DNA of 64,000 nt from Chloroflexi bacterium UBA4730. GTDB taxonomy: Bacteria > Chloroflexota > Limnocylindria > P2-11E. Positions 42,569-52,169 of this stretch are shown one piece after another (positions within the stretch are counted from its first letter, which is position 1; each line of letters opens with the position of its first letter). The stretch spans positions 65,458 to 129,457 of the forward strand of contig DHJC01000057.1 of the NCBI GenBank assembly GCA_002404155.1. Direction: 5' to 3'. Position numbers and translations under genes: made by a program. Under the pieces are notes generated by a model. That model worked only from the letters and a program-made list of their open reading frames with translations. It made no database searches and was not told the DNA's origin.

Positions 42569-43627
42569 GTGACGCGCGTCCACCAGTTCCATCCGGTGCT
42601 CGGACCGGGCGATGCGATGAGCAACCACGTGTTCGCCCTCCAGGAGCGGCTGCGCGGCTGGGGCCACGACGCCCACGCGTACGCGATCGAGGCGAAGACC
42701 GGCGCCCAAGACGTGTTGCCGTATCGCCGGCTGTTCCGCGACGTCGGATCCGACGATCTGGTGCTCCTGCACTTCTCCATGGGAAACGAGGTCTTCACCC
42801 AGCTCGCGAAGCTTCGCGCGCGGAAGGTGCTCGTCTACCACAACGTGACGCCCGCGGAGTTCTTTCGCGGGATCAACGCCCACGCCGCGACGCACGCGCG
42901 CCTCGGCCGCCGGCAGCTCGTCGAGCTCGCACCGGCGATGGACCTCGCGATCGGCGTCTCGGCCTATAACCAGCACGAGCTCGACGCGGCCGGATACGCG
43001 CGCACCGCCCACGTGCCGATCCTCATCGACTGGCGCCAGTACGACCAGCCACCCGACGATGCGGTCATGGCGCGCTGGGACCGGGTGCGGCCGCTGCTCC
43101 TGTTCGTCGGCCGCGTGTCGCCGCACAAGCGCCAGGACGACCTCATCCGGATGCTCGCGTACTACCGCGCGTGCGTCGATCCGAACGCGCGCCTCGTGCT
43201 CGTCGGCAGCTACCGCGACCAGCCGCAGTACCACGCACGCCTCGTCGAGCTCGTGAAGGCGCTGCACCTCGAGCCCGCGGTCACGTTCGCGGGCGTGGTG
43301 TCCACGGCCGAGCTCGTCGCCTACTTCCGGTCCGCGAGCGCGTTCGTGTCGCTCTCGGAGCACGAGGGGTTCGGCGTGCCGCTGCTGGAGGCGATGCGGT
43401 TCGACGTGCCGGTGATCGCCTACGACGCGGCCGCGGTCGGCGAGACCGTCGGTGGTGCGGGCGTCCTGCTCGCGGACCGCGACCTCGCCCAGGCCGCCGA
43501 GGCCGTCGGGCTCGTCCTCGAACGGCGCGAGCTGCGCGAGCAGCTCGTCACGGCCGGGCGGCAGCGCCTCGAGGCGTTCGACCCGGATCGGGTCGCCGAG
43601 CGCACCCGCGAGGTGCTCGGGCTATGA
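42569..43627 (+). CDS. Glycosyltransferase family 4
   Basis: A 352-residue retaining GT-B enzyme from GTG 42569. The acceptor half opens with QFHPVLGPGDAMSNHVFALQ and contains VLVYHNVTPAEFFRG. The donor half has LLFVGRVSPHKRQDDLIRML, RLVLVGSYRDQPQYHARLVE and the EX7E motif in SLSEHEGFGVPLLEAM. It should add a sugar to the growing polymer in the cytoplasm. It is clearly related to the first half of the next gene, with which it overlaps by four bases: a tandem duplication. Confidence 0.88.
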   Translation: MTRVHQFHPVLGPGDAMSNHVFALQERLRGWGHDAHAYAIEAKTGAQDVLPYRRLFRDVGSDDLVLLHFSMGNEVFTQLAKLRARKVLVYHNVTPAEFFRGINAHAATHARLGRRQLVELAPAMDLAIGVSAYNQHELDAAGYARTAHVPILIDWRQYDQPPDDAVMARWDRVRPLLLFVGRVSPHKRQDDLIRMLAYYRACVDPNARLVLVGSYRDQPQYHARLVELVKALHLEPAVTFAGVVSTAELVAYFRSASAFVSLSEHEGFGVPLLEAMRFDVPVIAYDAAAVGETVGGAGVLLADRDLAQAAEAVGLVLERRELREQLVTAGRQRLEAFDPDRVAERTREVLGL

Positions 43628-45825
43628 GGCTCCAGACCGCGCACCAGTTCGCGCCCACGATCGCGTACGGCGACGCCGTCGGAAATGACTGCTTCGAGCT
43701 GCAGCGTCTCTACTGGTCGCGCGGGGTGCGGTCCGATCTCTTCGCCGCGGAGGCGAAGCCCGAGGTCCGTCAGTTCGTGCAGCCGTGGCGCGATCTCGAG
43801 AAGCTCCCGACCGACGGCACGTCGCTCCAGGTGCACATCTCGATGGGCAACGACGCGCTCTGGGACGTCGCGAAGCTGCCGCATCGGAAGACGGTCATCT
43901 ACCACAACATCACGCCGGCGCAGTACTTCGAAGGACTGAACGAGCACGCCCGCCGCTACTCCGAGATCGGCCGCGAGCAGCTCGCGGAGTTCGCGAAGGT
44001 CTCGGAGCTCGGCATCGCGGACAGCGACTACAACCGCAAGGAGCTGCTCCGCGTGGGCTTCGCGAAGACGGCGGTCGTCCCGATCATCGTCGACTGGTCG
44101 GCGTTCGACGTCGAGCCCGATCCGGATGTCCTGCGCGAGCTGTCGGATGAGCGGACCGACATCCTCGCGGTCGGGCAGATCCTGCCGCAGAAGGCGGTCC
44201 ACAAGGTCGTCGCGGCGTTCGCCCGCTACCGCGAGAGCGATCCGACGGCACGGCTCTGGCTCGTCGGCTCGCAGGCGATGTCCGAGGGCTACCTCGCGCA
44301 GGTGCGCGACGCCATCCGGACCCATGGCCTGGACGGCGCTGTCACGCTCACCGGCTCGGTCCCGATGCCGGCGCTCGTCGCGTACTACCAGGGGGCGGCC
44401 GCGTTGGTCACGCTCTCGGAGCACGAGGGCTTCTGCGTGCCGCTCCTCGAAGCGATGCGCAGCGGGTTGCCCGTTGTGGCGAGCGACGCCGGCGCGATCC
44501 CCGACACCCTCGGCGACGCGGGGATCCTCCTCTCGGACACCGCACCCGACGTGGTGGCCGCCGCGCTCGAGCGCGCCGTGCACGACGCGGCGCTCCGCAA
44601 GGACCTGATCGCGCGCGGGCGCCGGCACCTCGCGGAGTTCACGCCCGAGGCTGTCGCCGACAAGCTCGCGCAGGCCTTGGCCCTCGTGGACTGGGAGCTG
44701 CCGGCGTACCGGAGCCGCGAGGTCGCGGTCGTGTCGAGCGAGCGGCGCTCCGGTATCCATCATTACGCGCTTGCGGTGTGCGACGGGCTTCGCGCCGCCG
44801 GGCATCGCGCGACCTTCGTGGGGACGAAGCACCTCGACGCCGCGGATCTCGCGACGAAGCTCCGGTACATCGCGAAGACCACTGACGCGGTCATCTTCGA
44901 GCACGAGGCCGGCATCTTCAGTGACATCCCGTTCGTGCGGGCGCTCGTGCGGCTGCGGCTACGGGGGATCCCGGCGGTGCTGTCGGCGCACGAGATCGAA
45001 CCGGAGAAGTTCCATCATTACCGGAAGCTCTCGCACGCGCTGCACTACCGCCCGAGCTACGCGTGGTACCTCGAGTGGCTCCGTGCGCTCTCGGTCGCGC
45101 TGCGCATCGGCGTGTGGTTCCTCGCGTACCGCGCGATCCTCGCGCTCATGGGCTGGCTGCCCGCGCGCATCGTCGTCCACTCGCACCGGTCGAACTTCTG
45201 GGTCGGCCTGCTCACGCGCGACGAGCGCAAGCGCGACCTCGTGCCGCTCGTCGTCATGCCGCTCGAGGACACCGTGCTTCCGGCGAACGCGGAGGAGAAG
45301 CGCGCGCTCCGCGCGCGGCTCGGACTGCCCGAGGGCGCGTTCGTGTTCGTCTCGCCGGGCTTCTTCTTCAAACGCAAGCGCTACATCGAGGTCATCGAGG
45401 CCCTCCCCGAGGACGCGGTCCTGGTGCTCTCGGGGACCGAGTCCCAGTGGGAGCGCGGGTACGTCCAGGAGGTCCAGGACGCCGCCGCCGGGAAGCCGAA
45501 CGTCGTCATCAACACGGAGTACGAGACGATGGGGCAGTTCGTCGCCGCATCGGACTGCGTGGTCCTCTTCTACGAGGACGTGTTCCAAAGCGCCGTGGTC
45601 ACCCAGGCGATCTGGGCCGGGCTGCCATGCATCTTCTCCGACACGCCGGGGTTCCGGCTGTACGAAGGCGCGGGCCTGGTCGCGCGTGATACCGCGCAGC
45701 TCGCGCGGGCGATGCGTGAGATCCGGCAGCCCGAGGTCTATGCGCGGTGCTCCAGTCAGGTCGGCGTCCTCCGTCGGCTCCTCTCGCCGGAGCGGAACGC
45801 GATGCGCTACCTCATCGGCCTCTAG
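43624..45825 (+). CDS. Two-domain glycosyltransferase (GT4 plus second GT-B domain)
   Basis: A 733-residue fusion from ATG 43624. The first half (about 1-355) is a GT4 enzyme like its neighbour (TVIYHNITPAQYFEGLNEHA, ILAVGQILPQKAVHKVVAAF, TLSEHEGFCVPLLEAM). The second half (about 360-733) begins VAVVSSERRSGIHHYALAVC and includes a helical, hydrophobic stretch (LRIGVWFLAYRAILALMGWL). It ends with a donor domain (FVFVSPGFFFKRKRYIEVIE, VVLFYEDVFQSAVVTQAIWA) that lacks a clear EX7E. Fused transferases commonly add two successive residues of a repeat unit; here that is inference. Confidence 0.85.
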   Translation: MRLQTAHQFAPTIAYGDAVGNDCFELQRLYWSRGVRSDLFAAEAKPEVRQFVQPWRDLEKLPTDGTSLQVHISMGNDALWDVAKLPHRKTVIYHNITPAQYFEGLNEHARRYSEIGREQLAEFAKVSELGIADSDYNRKELLRVGFAKTAVVPIIVDWSAFDVEPDPDVLRELSDERTDILAVGQILPQKAVHKVVAAFARYRESDPTARLWLVGSQAMSEGYLAQVRDAIRTHGLDGAVTLTGSVPMPALVAYYQGAAALVTLSEHEGFCVPLLEAMRSGLPVVASDAGAIPDTLGDAGILLSDTAPDVVAAALERAVHDAALRKDLIARGRRHLAEFTPEAVADKLAQALALVDWELPAYRSREVAVVSSERRSGIHHYALAVCDGLRAAGHRATFVGTKHLDAADLATKLRYIAKTTDAVIFEHEAGIFSDIPFVRALVRLRLRGIPAVLSAHEIEPEKFHHYRKLSHALHYRPSYAWYLEWLRALSVALRIGVWFLAYRAILALMGWLPARIVVHSHRSNFWVGLLTRDERKRDLVPLVVMPLEDTVLPANAEEKRALRARLGLPEGAFVFVSPGFFFKRKRYIEVIEALPEDAVLVLSGTESQWERGYVQEVQDAAAGKPNVVINTEYETMGQFVAASDCVVLFYEDVFQSAVVTQAIWAGLPCIFSDTPGFRLYEGAGLVARDTAQLARAMREIRQPEVYARCSSQVGVLRRLLSPERNAMRYLIGL

Positions 45826-46995
45826 GTGACCGGCCGGCGGCTGCTGCTGGTCGTCCAGCGCTATGGCGCGGAGGTGGTTGGCGGCTCCGAGCAGCACGCC
45901 CGGCTTGTCGCGCAGCGCCTCGCGCAGCGGCACACCGTGGAGGTCGCGACGACGACCGCGCTCGACTACTGGACCTGGGCCCCGTACTACGCGGCGGGCG
46001 ACGACTTTCTCGACAGCATCCTCGTGCGGCGCTTCGCCGTCGCCGCCGGACGCGATCCGGAGTTCAAGGCCTTCGAGCACCACGTCCTCGAGGAGGAGCA
46101 CGACGTCGCCGACGAGCTCGCGTGGCCCCGGCGTCAGGGTCCCGACTGTCCGGAGCTCCTCGAGTTCCTCCACGCCCGCGGTCGCGAGTACGACGCGATC
46201 CTCTTCTACACGTACATCTACGCGCCGACGGCGCTCGGGCTTCCGATCGTCCCGGAGCGCGCGGCGCTCATCTCGACCGCGCACGACGAATACCCGCTGC
46301 GCCTCGCGCCGTACCGCGCGCTCTTCCACCTGCCGCGCGCGATCGGCTACCTCACGCCCGAGGAGCGCGCGATGGTCCACGCGCGGTTCCACAACGAGCA
46401 GGTGCCCGACGAGGTCCTCGGGTACGCGCTCGGCGACGCGCCGGCGGCCGACGTCCACGCCTTTCGCGCGCGCCACGGCATCGATGGGCCGTACGTCCTC
46501 TATCTCGGGCAGGTGAGCGAGGGCAAGGGGTGTGACGAGCTGCTCGTCGAGTGGATCGCGCACCGCGAGCGCAGCGGCGCCGCCGACACCACGCTCGTGC
46601 TCGCGGGCACGGTGCGGATGGAGATCCCCGACCGTCCCGATGTCCGCGCCCTCGGCCGGGTGGCCGAGGAGGACAAGGCCGGCGCGCTCGCGGGCGCGGT
46701 GGCGCTGGTGCAGCCCTCGCGCCTGGAGAGCCTCGGGATCGTGCTATTCGAGGCCTGGCAGTACGGGACGCCGGTGCTCGTGCACGCGGCGAACCGCGTG
46801 ACCGCGGGGCAGACCGCGCGCGCGGGGGCCGGCCGCAGCTACGCGGACACGCGGTTCGGCGCGGCGCTCGACGCCGTGCGCGCCGAGCGCGATCGGTACG
46901 GGGCGGCCGGCCGCGCATACGTGCAGCGCGAGTGCTCGTTCGCGGCGTTCGACGAACGGCTCGAGCGCCTGGTCGAGGCGACGGTCGATGCGTGA
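45826..46995 (+). CDS. Glycosyltransferase family 4, first of a tandem pair
   Basis: A 389-residue GT-B enzyme starting at the GTG directly after the previous stop. N-terminal motif LLLVVQRYGAEVVGGSEQHA, with ATTTALDYWTWAPYYAAGDD and FYTYIYAPTALGLPIV in the acceptor half. The donor half has YVLYLGQVSEGKGCDELLVE, VLAGTVRMEIPDRPDV and the EX7E region SRLESLGIVLFEAWQYG. The next gene is a close paralogue, with which it overlaps by eight bases. Confidence 0.87.
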   Translation: MTGRRLLLVVQRYGAEVVGGSEQHARLVAQRLAQRHTVEVATTTALDYWTWAPYYAAGDDFLDSILVRRFAVAAGRDPEFKAFEHHVLEEEHDVADELAWPRRQGPDCPELLEFLHARGREYDAILFYTYIYAPTALGLPIVPERAALISTAHDEYPLRLAPYRALFHLPRAIGYLTPEERAMVHARFHNEQVPDEVLGYALGDAPAADVHAFRARHGIDGPYVLYLGQVSEGKGCDELLVEWIAHRERSGAADTTLVLAGTVRMEIPDRPDVRALGRVAEEDKAGALAGAVALVQPSRLESLGIVLFEAWQYGTPVLVHAANRVTAGQTARAGAGRSYADTRFGAALDAVRAERDRYGAAGRAYVQRECSFAAFDERLERLVEATVDA

Positions 46996-48181
46996 CCGGC
47001 CGAGCGTCCTGGTGGTCGTGCAGCGCTACGGCGAGGTGAGCGGCGGCGCGGAGGCGCACGCGCGAGAGCTCGTGACACACCTGCGGCCGCACGCGGACCT
47101 CGCCGTCGCGACCACGACCGCGGCCGACTACTGGACCTGGGAGAACACCTACACCGCGGGCATCGATGCCGTTGACGGTGTGCCGGTCCACCGCTTTCCG
47201 GTCGAGTCCGGCCGAACGCGCGACTTCCGGCTGCGCGAACACCGCGCGTTCGCGAAGGTCCACCCGCTCGCGGCGGAGGACGCGTTCGTCCGCGCGCAGG
47301 GCCCGGTCGCGCCTGAGCTCCTCGAGCATCTTCGCCGCTACGGCCGGGACTTCGACGCGGTGCTGTTCTTCACGTACATCTACTACCCGACGGTCTACGG
47401 CCTGCCGCTCGTGCCCGAGCGTGCGGTCCTCGTACCGACGGCGCACGACGAGCCCGCGCTGCGGCTGTCCGTATACCGGCGGCTGTTCCACGCGCCGCGC
47501 GCGTTCGCGTTCAACAGCGTCGAGGAGCGCCGGCTCGTGCATCGCACCTTCGCGAACGAGCGGATCCCGAGCGACATCGTCGGGGTCGGGGTCGACGTGC
47601 CCGCGCGGCGCGATGCGTCGCGGTTCCGGGCGCGGTTCGGGATCGAGGGGCCGTACCTCCTCTATCTCGGGCGGATCGTCGAGAGCAAGGGCTGCGGGAC
47701 CCTGTTCGACCATTTCCAGCGCTGGCAGCGCACGACCGGCGCGTCGCCGGCGACGCTCGTGCTCGCGGGCCGCGCCGATCCGGAGATGCCCGTGCCGTCG
47801 GACCCGCGCATCCGCCACGTCGGGGGCCTCTCCGACCAGCAGAAGTTCGACGCGCTCGCCGGCGCGACCGCGCTCGTCATGCCGAGCCTCCTGGAGTCGC
47901 TCTCGATGGTCACGCTCGAGGCCTGGGCCACCGGCCGTCCCGTGATCGTCGATGCGCGCTCGCCCGTGTTGTCCTCGATGGCCGCCCGCGCGGGCGCCGG
48001 CCTCGCCTATCGATCGTGGATGGAGTTCGCGGAGATCGCCGAGCTGCTCATCGCGGATGGTGGGCTCGGCGACCGGCTCGGGCGCGCGGGCGAGCGGTTC
48101 GTGCAGGCCACGTACACGTGGCCGGTCGTGGTGGAGAAGTACCGCGATCTGTTCGCCGAGGTCGCCGCCCGGAACTCCTAG
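46988..48181 (+). CDS. Glycosyltransferase family 4, second of a tandem pair
   Basis: A 397-residue paralogue of the gene before it, sharing VVVQRYGEVSGGAEAHAREL, ATTTAADYWTWENTYTAG, FTYIYYPTVYGLPLVPERAV and LVPTAHDEPALRLSVYRRLF. Donor half: YLLYLGRIVESKGCGTLFDH, LVLAGRADPEMPVPSDPRIR and SLLESLSMVTLEAWATGRPV. Retaining transfer of a sugar to the polymer is expected. Last plus-strand gene of this run; two minus-strand lipoprotein-like genes follow, the first overlapping its stop by four bases. Confidence 0.87.
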   Translation: MRDRPSVLVVVQRYGEVSGGAEAHARELVTHLRPHADLAVATTTAADYWTWENTYTAGIDAVDGVPVHRFPVESGRTRDFRLREHRAFAKVHPLAAEDAFVRAQGPVAPELLEHLRRYGRDFDAVLFFTYIYYPTVYGLPLVPERAVLVPTAHDEPALRLSVYRRLFHAPRAFAFNSVEERRLVHRTFANERIPSDIVGVGVDVPARRDASRFRARFGIEGPYLLYLGRIVESKGCGTLFDHFQRWQRTTGASPATLVLAGRADPEMPVPSDPRIRHVGGLSDQQKFDALAGATALVMPSLLESLSMVTLEAWATGRPVIVDARSPVLSSMAARAGAGLAYRSWMEFAEIAELLIADGGLGDRLGRAGERFVQATYTWPVVVEKYRDLFAEVAARNS

Positions 48182-48564
48182 GGGACGGTGACGTTGATTG
48201 GCGGGCCGCCCGCGGTGACGGTCTGAGTCGCGACGACCGGTCCGTCGGTGCCGTCGAACGCGCCCTTGATGACGAGCGTGATCGCGAAGCCCGGCAGGAA
48301 GCTCGTCGTGAAGTTGCCACTCGCATCGGTCGTGACGGCGCACGGGCCCCCGGTGAGGATCACGCAGTAGTGCGGGGCCGGCGACCCATTGGCGTGCTGG
48401 ACCCGGCCGGTGATCGGCGCCTCGTTCGACTGGATCGGGTGGCTCACGACGGGTGGCCAGCCACCGTCGATGGGGGCGAGGCTCGGCGACGGGCTCGCGG
48501 ATGGCGTGGAGCAGGTGTTGCCGATCAAGAAGAGGGCAGCGGTAGCCGCCGCAAGACGTCGCAT
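48178..48564 (-). CDS. Small exported protein with Cys-pair CarboxypepD_reg-like domain
   Basis: A 128-residue product: signal peptide MRRLAAATAALFLIGNTCS (a Cys at 18 is close to, but not a canonical, lipobox), a short Pro/Ser linker, then one Ig-like domain (ITGRVQHANGSPAPHYCVIL, TGGPCAVTTDASGNFTTSFL) ending in VNVTVP-like strands. The Cys pair before TD-x-x-G is shared with its neighbour at 48643 and with the protein at 36792. It probably sits on the cell surface; ligand unknown. Confidence 0.7.
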   Translation of the reverse strand: MRRLAAATAALFLIGNTCSTPSASPSPSLAPIDGGWPPVVSHPIQSNEAPITGRVQHANGSPAPHYCVILTGGPCAVTTDASGNFTTSFLPGFAITLVIKGAFDGTDGPVVATQTVTAGGPPINVTVP

Positions 48565-48642
48565 CGGACCGCTCGCTATCCCTCGCCGGTTTTTGTCGGG
48601 CTGCTTGGTCGAAGTCTAGGTGAGCGATGAAACGAGCACGTT

Positions 48643-49179
48643 CTAGCCGGGAAGCCTGAACGGCGGCAGGCGGAGCTGCCCGCCCCCGGAGCCGCTGAGG
48701 GACTGCCGCCCAACCTCCTGGCCAGCGACCTTGTAGATGAAGTTCCAGTTGATCGGGCCGGCCGGTATGTCGGTGAACCACACGCCCTGATCGTCCGTGG
48801 CGATGGGGCAGATGCCCTTCTCGAGCACGACGCAGATGCCCTGTGCGGGCGAGCCGTCGGGGTTGACGAGGGTGCCGACCACCCGCGTACTGCCCGGGGT
48901 GATCGTCGGACCGGGCGTGGGGAAGGGCGTGGTCCCCGGAAGCGGCGTGGCCTCGGCGGTCGGCTCGGGCGGGGCGCTCACATCGTCGGACGGGAGCGGG
49001 ACGGGTGCGGGTGCGCCGGACCCGGCGGTGAAGGGCGTCGGACTTGGGGACTCGGCCGCCGGCGATGCGACCGCCACCGAGGGCACGGCCGGCGATGGCC
49101 GTGGCGCTGCGGAGCCCGCGCAAGCCGCCAGCATGACGGCACACCCGACGGCGAGTCCGAAACCGCCTTTCCTTCGCAT
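48643..49179 (-). CDS. Lipoprotein with Pro-rich stalk and Cys-pair CarboxypepD_reg-like domain
   Basis: I start at the second Met (complement of 49177-49179), giving MRRKGGFGLAVGCAVMLAAC with a canonical lipobox LAAC; a Met six codons earlier is possible. A Pro/Ser/Thr/Ala stalk of about 80 residues spaces a C-terminal Ig-like domain from the membrane: VVGTLVNPDGSPAQGICVVL, EKGICPIATDDQGVWFTDIP. It is 178 residues long. Same design as the neighbour at 48178. Anchoring by diacylglycerol is expected from the lipobox. Confidence 0.72.
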   Translation of the reverse strand: MRRKGGFGLAVGCAVMLAACAGSAAPRPSPAVPSVAVASPAAESPSPTPFTAGSGAPAPVPLPSDDVSAPPEPTAEATPLPGTTPFPTPGPTITPGSTRVVGTLVNPDGSPAQGICVVLEKGICPIATDDQGVWFTDIPAGPINWNFIYKVAGQEVGRQSLSGSGGGQLRLPPFRLPG

Positions 49180-49241
49180 GCACTCATGTTCGGGCATTAG
49201 ACGGAGTCACCGGTCGCCCGGCCGCCCCCCCCACCTAGAGT

Positions 49242-52169
49242 GTGGCTGTGAGGAACGGCCCCGGTCGCGGCGACTGGGGGAACATCGACTGGTCCCGCGT
49301 CGACCTCCCCGGGCTTCGCCGGGGCCGCGGTCCGCGCCGGCCGGCCAACCGGCTGACGACGGTCATCACGATCGTGGTGGTCGCCCTGTTCCTCGTGCCC
49401 CTCCTGTTCACGCCGATCGTCGGCTTCCTCACCGATCTCCTCTGGTTCCGGAGCCTCGGACTGGAGGACGTCTTCCTCCGCCGCTACACCGCCGGCTTCT
49501 GGGCGTTCATGGTGTTCCTCATCGCGTTCTTCCTCATCGCGCTCCCGAACCTGTACTTCGCGCTGCGGCCGCAGGTCCCGCGCATCGTCGTGGACACGGA
49601 CGCCCCGCGGCGCGCGGGCGCGCTCAGGCTCACCCTGCGGATCATGCCGCTGCTGCTCATCCCGGCGTTCTTCTTCGGCCTTGCCGGCGGCGACGAGTGG
49701 GACGCGCTCCTCCGCTGGTTGAACGGCGTTCCGTTCGGCACGACCGATCCGGTCTTCGGCCGCGACATCGGCTTCTACTTCTTCACCCTGCCGGTCCTCG
49801 AGTTCGTGCGCGGCTGGCTGCTCGCCGCGGTCATCCTCATCGCCATCGGCGTCGTCGCCCTGTACGTCGTGCGCGGGGTCATCGGCGTCGCGACGGCCCC
49901 CCTCGGCGGCGCGGATCTCGTGGTGTCCGCCCGCAACGCGCTCGCCCTCGCGCGGCCGGCGCGCGCCCACCTCTCGATCCTCGGCGGCATCTTCCTGGCG
50001 CTCATCGCCTCTGGCTACGTGCTGGATCAGTTCGACCTCCTGTTCCGCGACGAGACGGTCCTCACCGGCGCCGGCTTCACGAGCATCACGGCGCGGCTGC
50101 CGGCGCTGCAGATCCTCAGCGTGGTGGTGGCGCTCGCGGCGGTCGCCATGTTCGCGAACGCCTTCTTCCGCACGCTCTGGGTCCTCGCCGGGACGATCGG
50201 ACTGTGGCTCATCGCCTCGATCCTCATCGGTGGCCTCTACCCGGCGCTCATCGAGCGGTTCGTCGTGACACCGGATCAGCTGAACAAGGAGCGGCCGTAC
50301 ATCGCGCGGAATATCGACGCGACGCGTCAGGCGTACTCGCTCACCAACGTGGACGAATCGGACATCGATGTCGCGAACGATCCCGTCGAGGCGGACGTCC
50401 GGACGCAGTTCGCGGACACCTCGAGCGTGCGGTTGTGGGACTACCGCCCGCTCCTCGCGGCGTATCAGCAACTGCAGGCGCTTCGCCAGTACTACGCGTT
50501 CAACGACGTCGACGTCGACCGCTACGTCATCAACGGCAACGAGACGCCGGTCATGCTGTCGGCGCGCGAGCTCGCGGCGAGTCAGCTGCCCGAGGCCGCG
50601 CAGACGTGGGTGAACCGCCACCTCTACTACACCCACGGCTTCGGCGCGGTCATGACCCCGGTCGGCTCGGTCGGGATCGAGGGACGGCCGGGCTTCGTGC
50701 TGCAGGACATCCCGCCGGTCGGCCAGCCGAAGATCGACGAGCCGCGCATCTACTACGGCGAGCTGTCGACCGATTACGTGATCGTCGGCACCAGTCAGGA
50801 CGAGTTCGACTACGCCCAGGAGCCGCACGACGTCACCACGCGCTTTTCCGGCGGCGGCGGGATCGGCGTCTCGAGCCTGTGGGACCGGCTGCTCTTCGCG
50901 CTCCGCTTCGGCGACCTCAATCTCCTGATCTCGACGCAGCTGTCGGACAGCTCGCGCGTGCTGTTCCACCGTCAGATCAGCGAGCGGGAGCAGCTCATCG
51001 CGCCGTTCCTCAGCTACGACCCCGACCCGTACCTCGTCATCGCCGACGGCAAGCAGTACTGGATCAACGACGCGTACACGACCGGTACCAGCTACCCGTA
51101 CAGCGAGCGCTACGGCTCGGGCGCGAGCGGCCGGACGTCGAAGCTGGACGCGGCGGACATCAACTACATCCGCAACAGCGTGAAGGTCGTGACGAACGCG
51201 TACGACGGATCGATCACGTACTACGTCGTCGACGACAAGGACCCCGTCCTCCGGACGCTCCGCAACATCTACCCGAAGCTGTTCGTGCCGATCGCCCAGA
51301 TGCCGCCGTCGCTCCAGGCGCACCTGCGGTACCCGGAGCAGCTCTTCACCATCCAGACGCAGATCTTCGCGACGTACCACATGACCGATCCGAGCAACTT
51401 CTACAACCGCAACGACGCGTGGCGGATCGCGAACGAGAACTTCAACGCCGGCGCGTCGGCGCAGGCGATCGAGCCGTATTACGTGACGGCGCAGCTGCCA
51501 GGCGCGTCGAAGCGCGAATTCTTCCTGTTCGTCCCGATGACCCCCGCCGGCACCCAGCGCGACAACATGGTCGCGTGGGTCGCGGGTCTCTCCGACCCAT
51601 CGGACTACGGGAAGCTGCGCGTCCTCAAGCTGCCGCAGAGCCGCGCGATCTTCGGGCCGCTCCAGATCGAGGCGCGGATCACCGCCGACGCGACGATCCG
51701 GCAGCAGACATCGCTCCTCACGGTCGGCGGCGGCGCGCAGGTCATCTACGGCAACCTCATCGTCCTGCCGGTGGGCAACTCGTTCCTGTACGTCGAGCCG
51801 CTCTTCGTGCAGGCGAACAACGGGAAGTTCCCCGAGCTGCAGCGCGTCATCGTCGCGACGCAGGACAAGATCGCGATGTCCGACTCGTTCCCCTCGGCGC
51901 TGAACGCGCTCTTCGGGAGCGCGCCGATCACGACGACCCCCAGCCCGACGCCGGGCCCGACCCCCAGCCCATCAGGTGGGCCGAGCGCGACCCCCGCGCC
52001 GTCGGGCTCTGCGGCGGCCGCGACCGTCGCGCAGCTCGTGAGATCGGCATCCGACCATTACGCGGCGGCCCAGGCCGCGCTCAAGAACGGCGACTTCACG
52101 ACCTACGGCCAGGAACTGAAGGCTCTCGAGGACGACCTGGCCAAGCTCCGTGCGCTCACGGGCCAATGA
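49242..52169 (+). CDS. UPF0182 family membrane protein
   Basis: A 975-residue protein of the UPF0182 family, known from actinobacteria and some Chloroflexota, function undetermined. About seven membrane segments lie in the first 330 residues (TVITIVVVALFLVPLLFTPI onward). The rest is a large extracytoplasmic domain with family signatures such as ERPYIARNIDATRQAYSL, RLWDYRPLLAAYQQLQALRQ, YYAFNDVDVDRYVINGN and YYVDDKDPVL-like VVDDKDPVLRTLRNIYPKLF. A Pro/Ser/Thr linker (about 880-920) leads to a short helical tail. GTG 49242 is used; GTG 49248 is equally possible. It overlaps the next gene by 20 bases. Confidence 0.92.
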   Translation: MAVRNGPGRGDWGNIDWSRVDLPGLRRGRGPRRPANRLTTVITIVVVALFLVPLLFTPIVGFLTDLLWFRSLGLEDVFLRRYTAGFWAFMVFLIAFFLIALPNLYFALRPQVPRIVVDTDAPRRAGALRLTLRIMPLLLIPAFFFGLAGGDEWDALLRWLNGVPFGTTDPVFGRDIGFYFFTLPVLEFVRGWLLAAVILIAIGVVALYVVRGVIGVATAPLGGADLVVSARNALALARPARAHLSILGGIFLALIASGYVLDQFDLLFRDETVLTGAGFTSITARLPALQILSVVVALAAVAMFANAFFRTLWVLAGTIGLWLIASILIGGLYPALIERFVVTPDQLNKERPYIARNIDATRQAYSLTNVDESDIDVANDPVEADVRTQFADTSSVRLWDYRPLLAAYQQLQALRQYYAFNDVDVDRYVINGNETPVMLSARELAASQLPEAAQTWVNRHLYYTHGFGAVMTPVGSVGIEGRPGFVLQDIPPVGQPKIDEPRIYYGELSTDYVIVGTSQDEFDYAQEPHDVTTRFSGGGGIGVSSLWDRLLFALRFGDLNLLISTQLSDSSRVLFHRQISEREQLIAPFLSYDPDPYLVIADGKQYWINDAYTTGTSYPYSERYGSGASGRTSKLDAADINYIRNSVKVVTNAYDGSITYYVVDDKDPVLRTLRNIYPKLFVPIAQMPPSLQAHLRYPEQLFTIQTQIFATYHMTDPSNFYNRNDAWRIANENFNAGASAQAIEPYYVTAQLPGASKREFFLFVPMTPAGTQRDNMVAWVAGLSDPSDYGKLRVLKLPQSRAIFGPLQIEARITADATIRQQTSLLTVGGGAQVIYGNLIVLPVGNSFLYVEPLFVQANNGKFPELQRVIVATQDKIAMSDSFPSALNALFGSAPITTTPSPTPGPTPSPSGGPSATPAPSGSAAAATVAQLVRSASDHYAAAQAALKNGDFTTYGQELKALEDDLAKLRALTGQ

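Noticed and set aside
46352..49183. A 943-codon open frame on the minus strand
   Set aside because: It lies opposite two clear glycosyltransferases, is Arg/Pro/Ala-rich low-complexity and has no motifs; long antisense frames are expected at this GC content.
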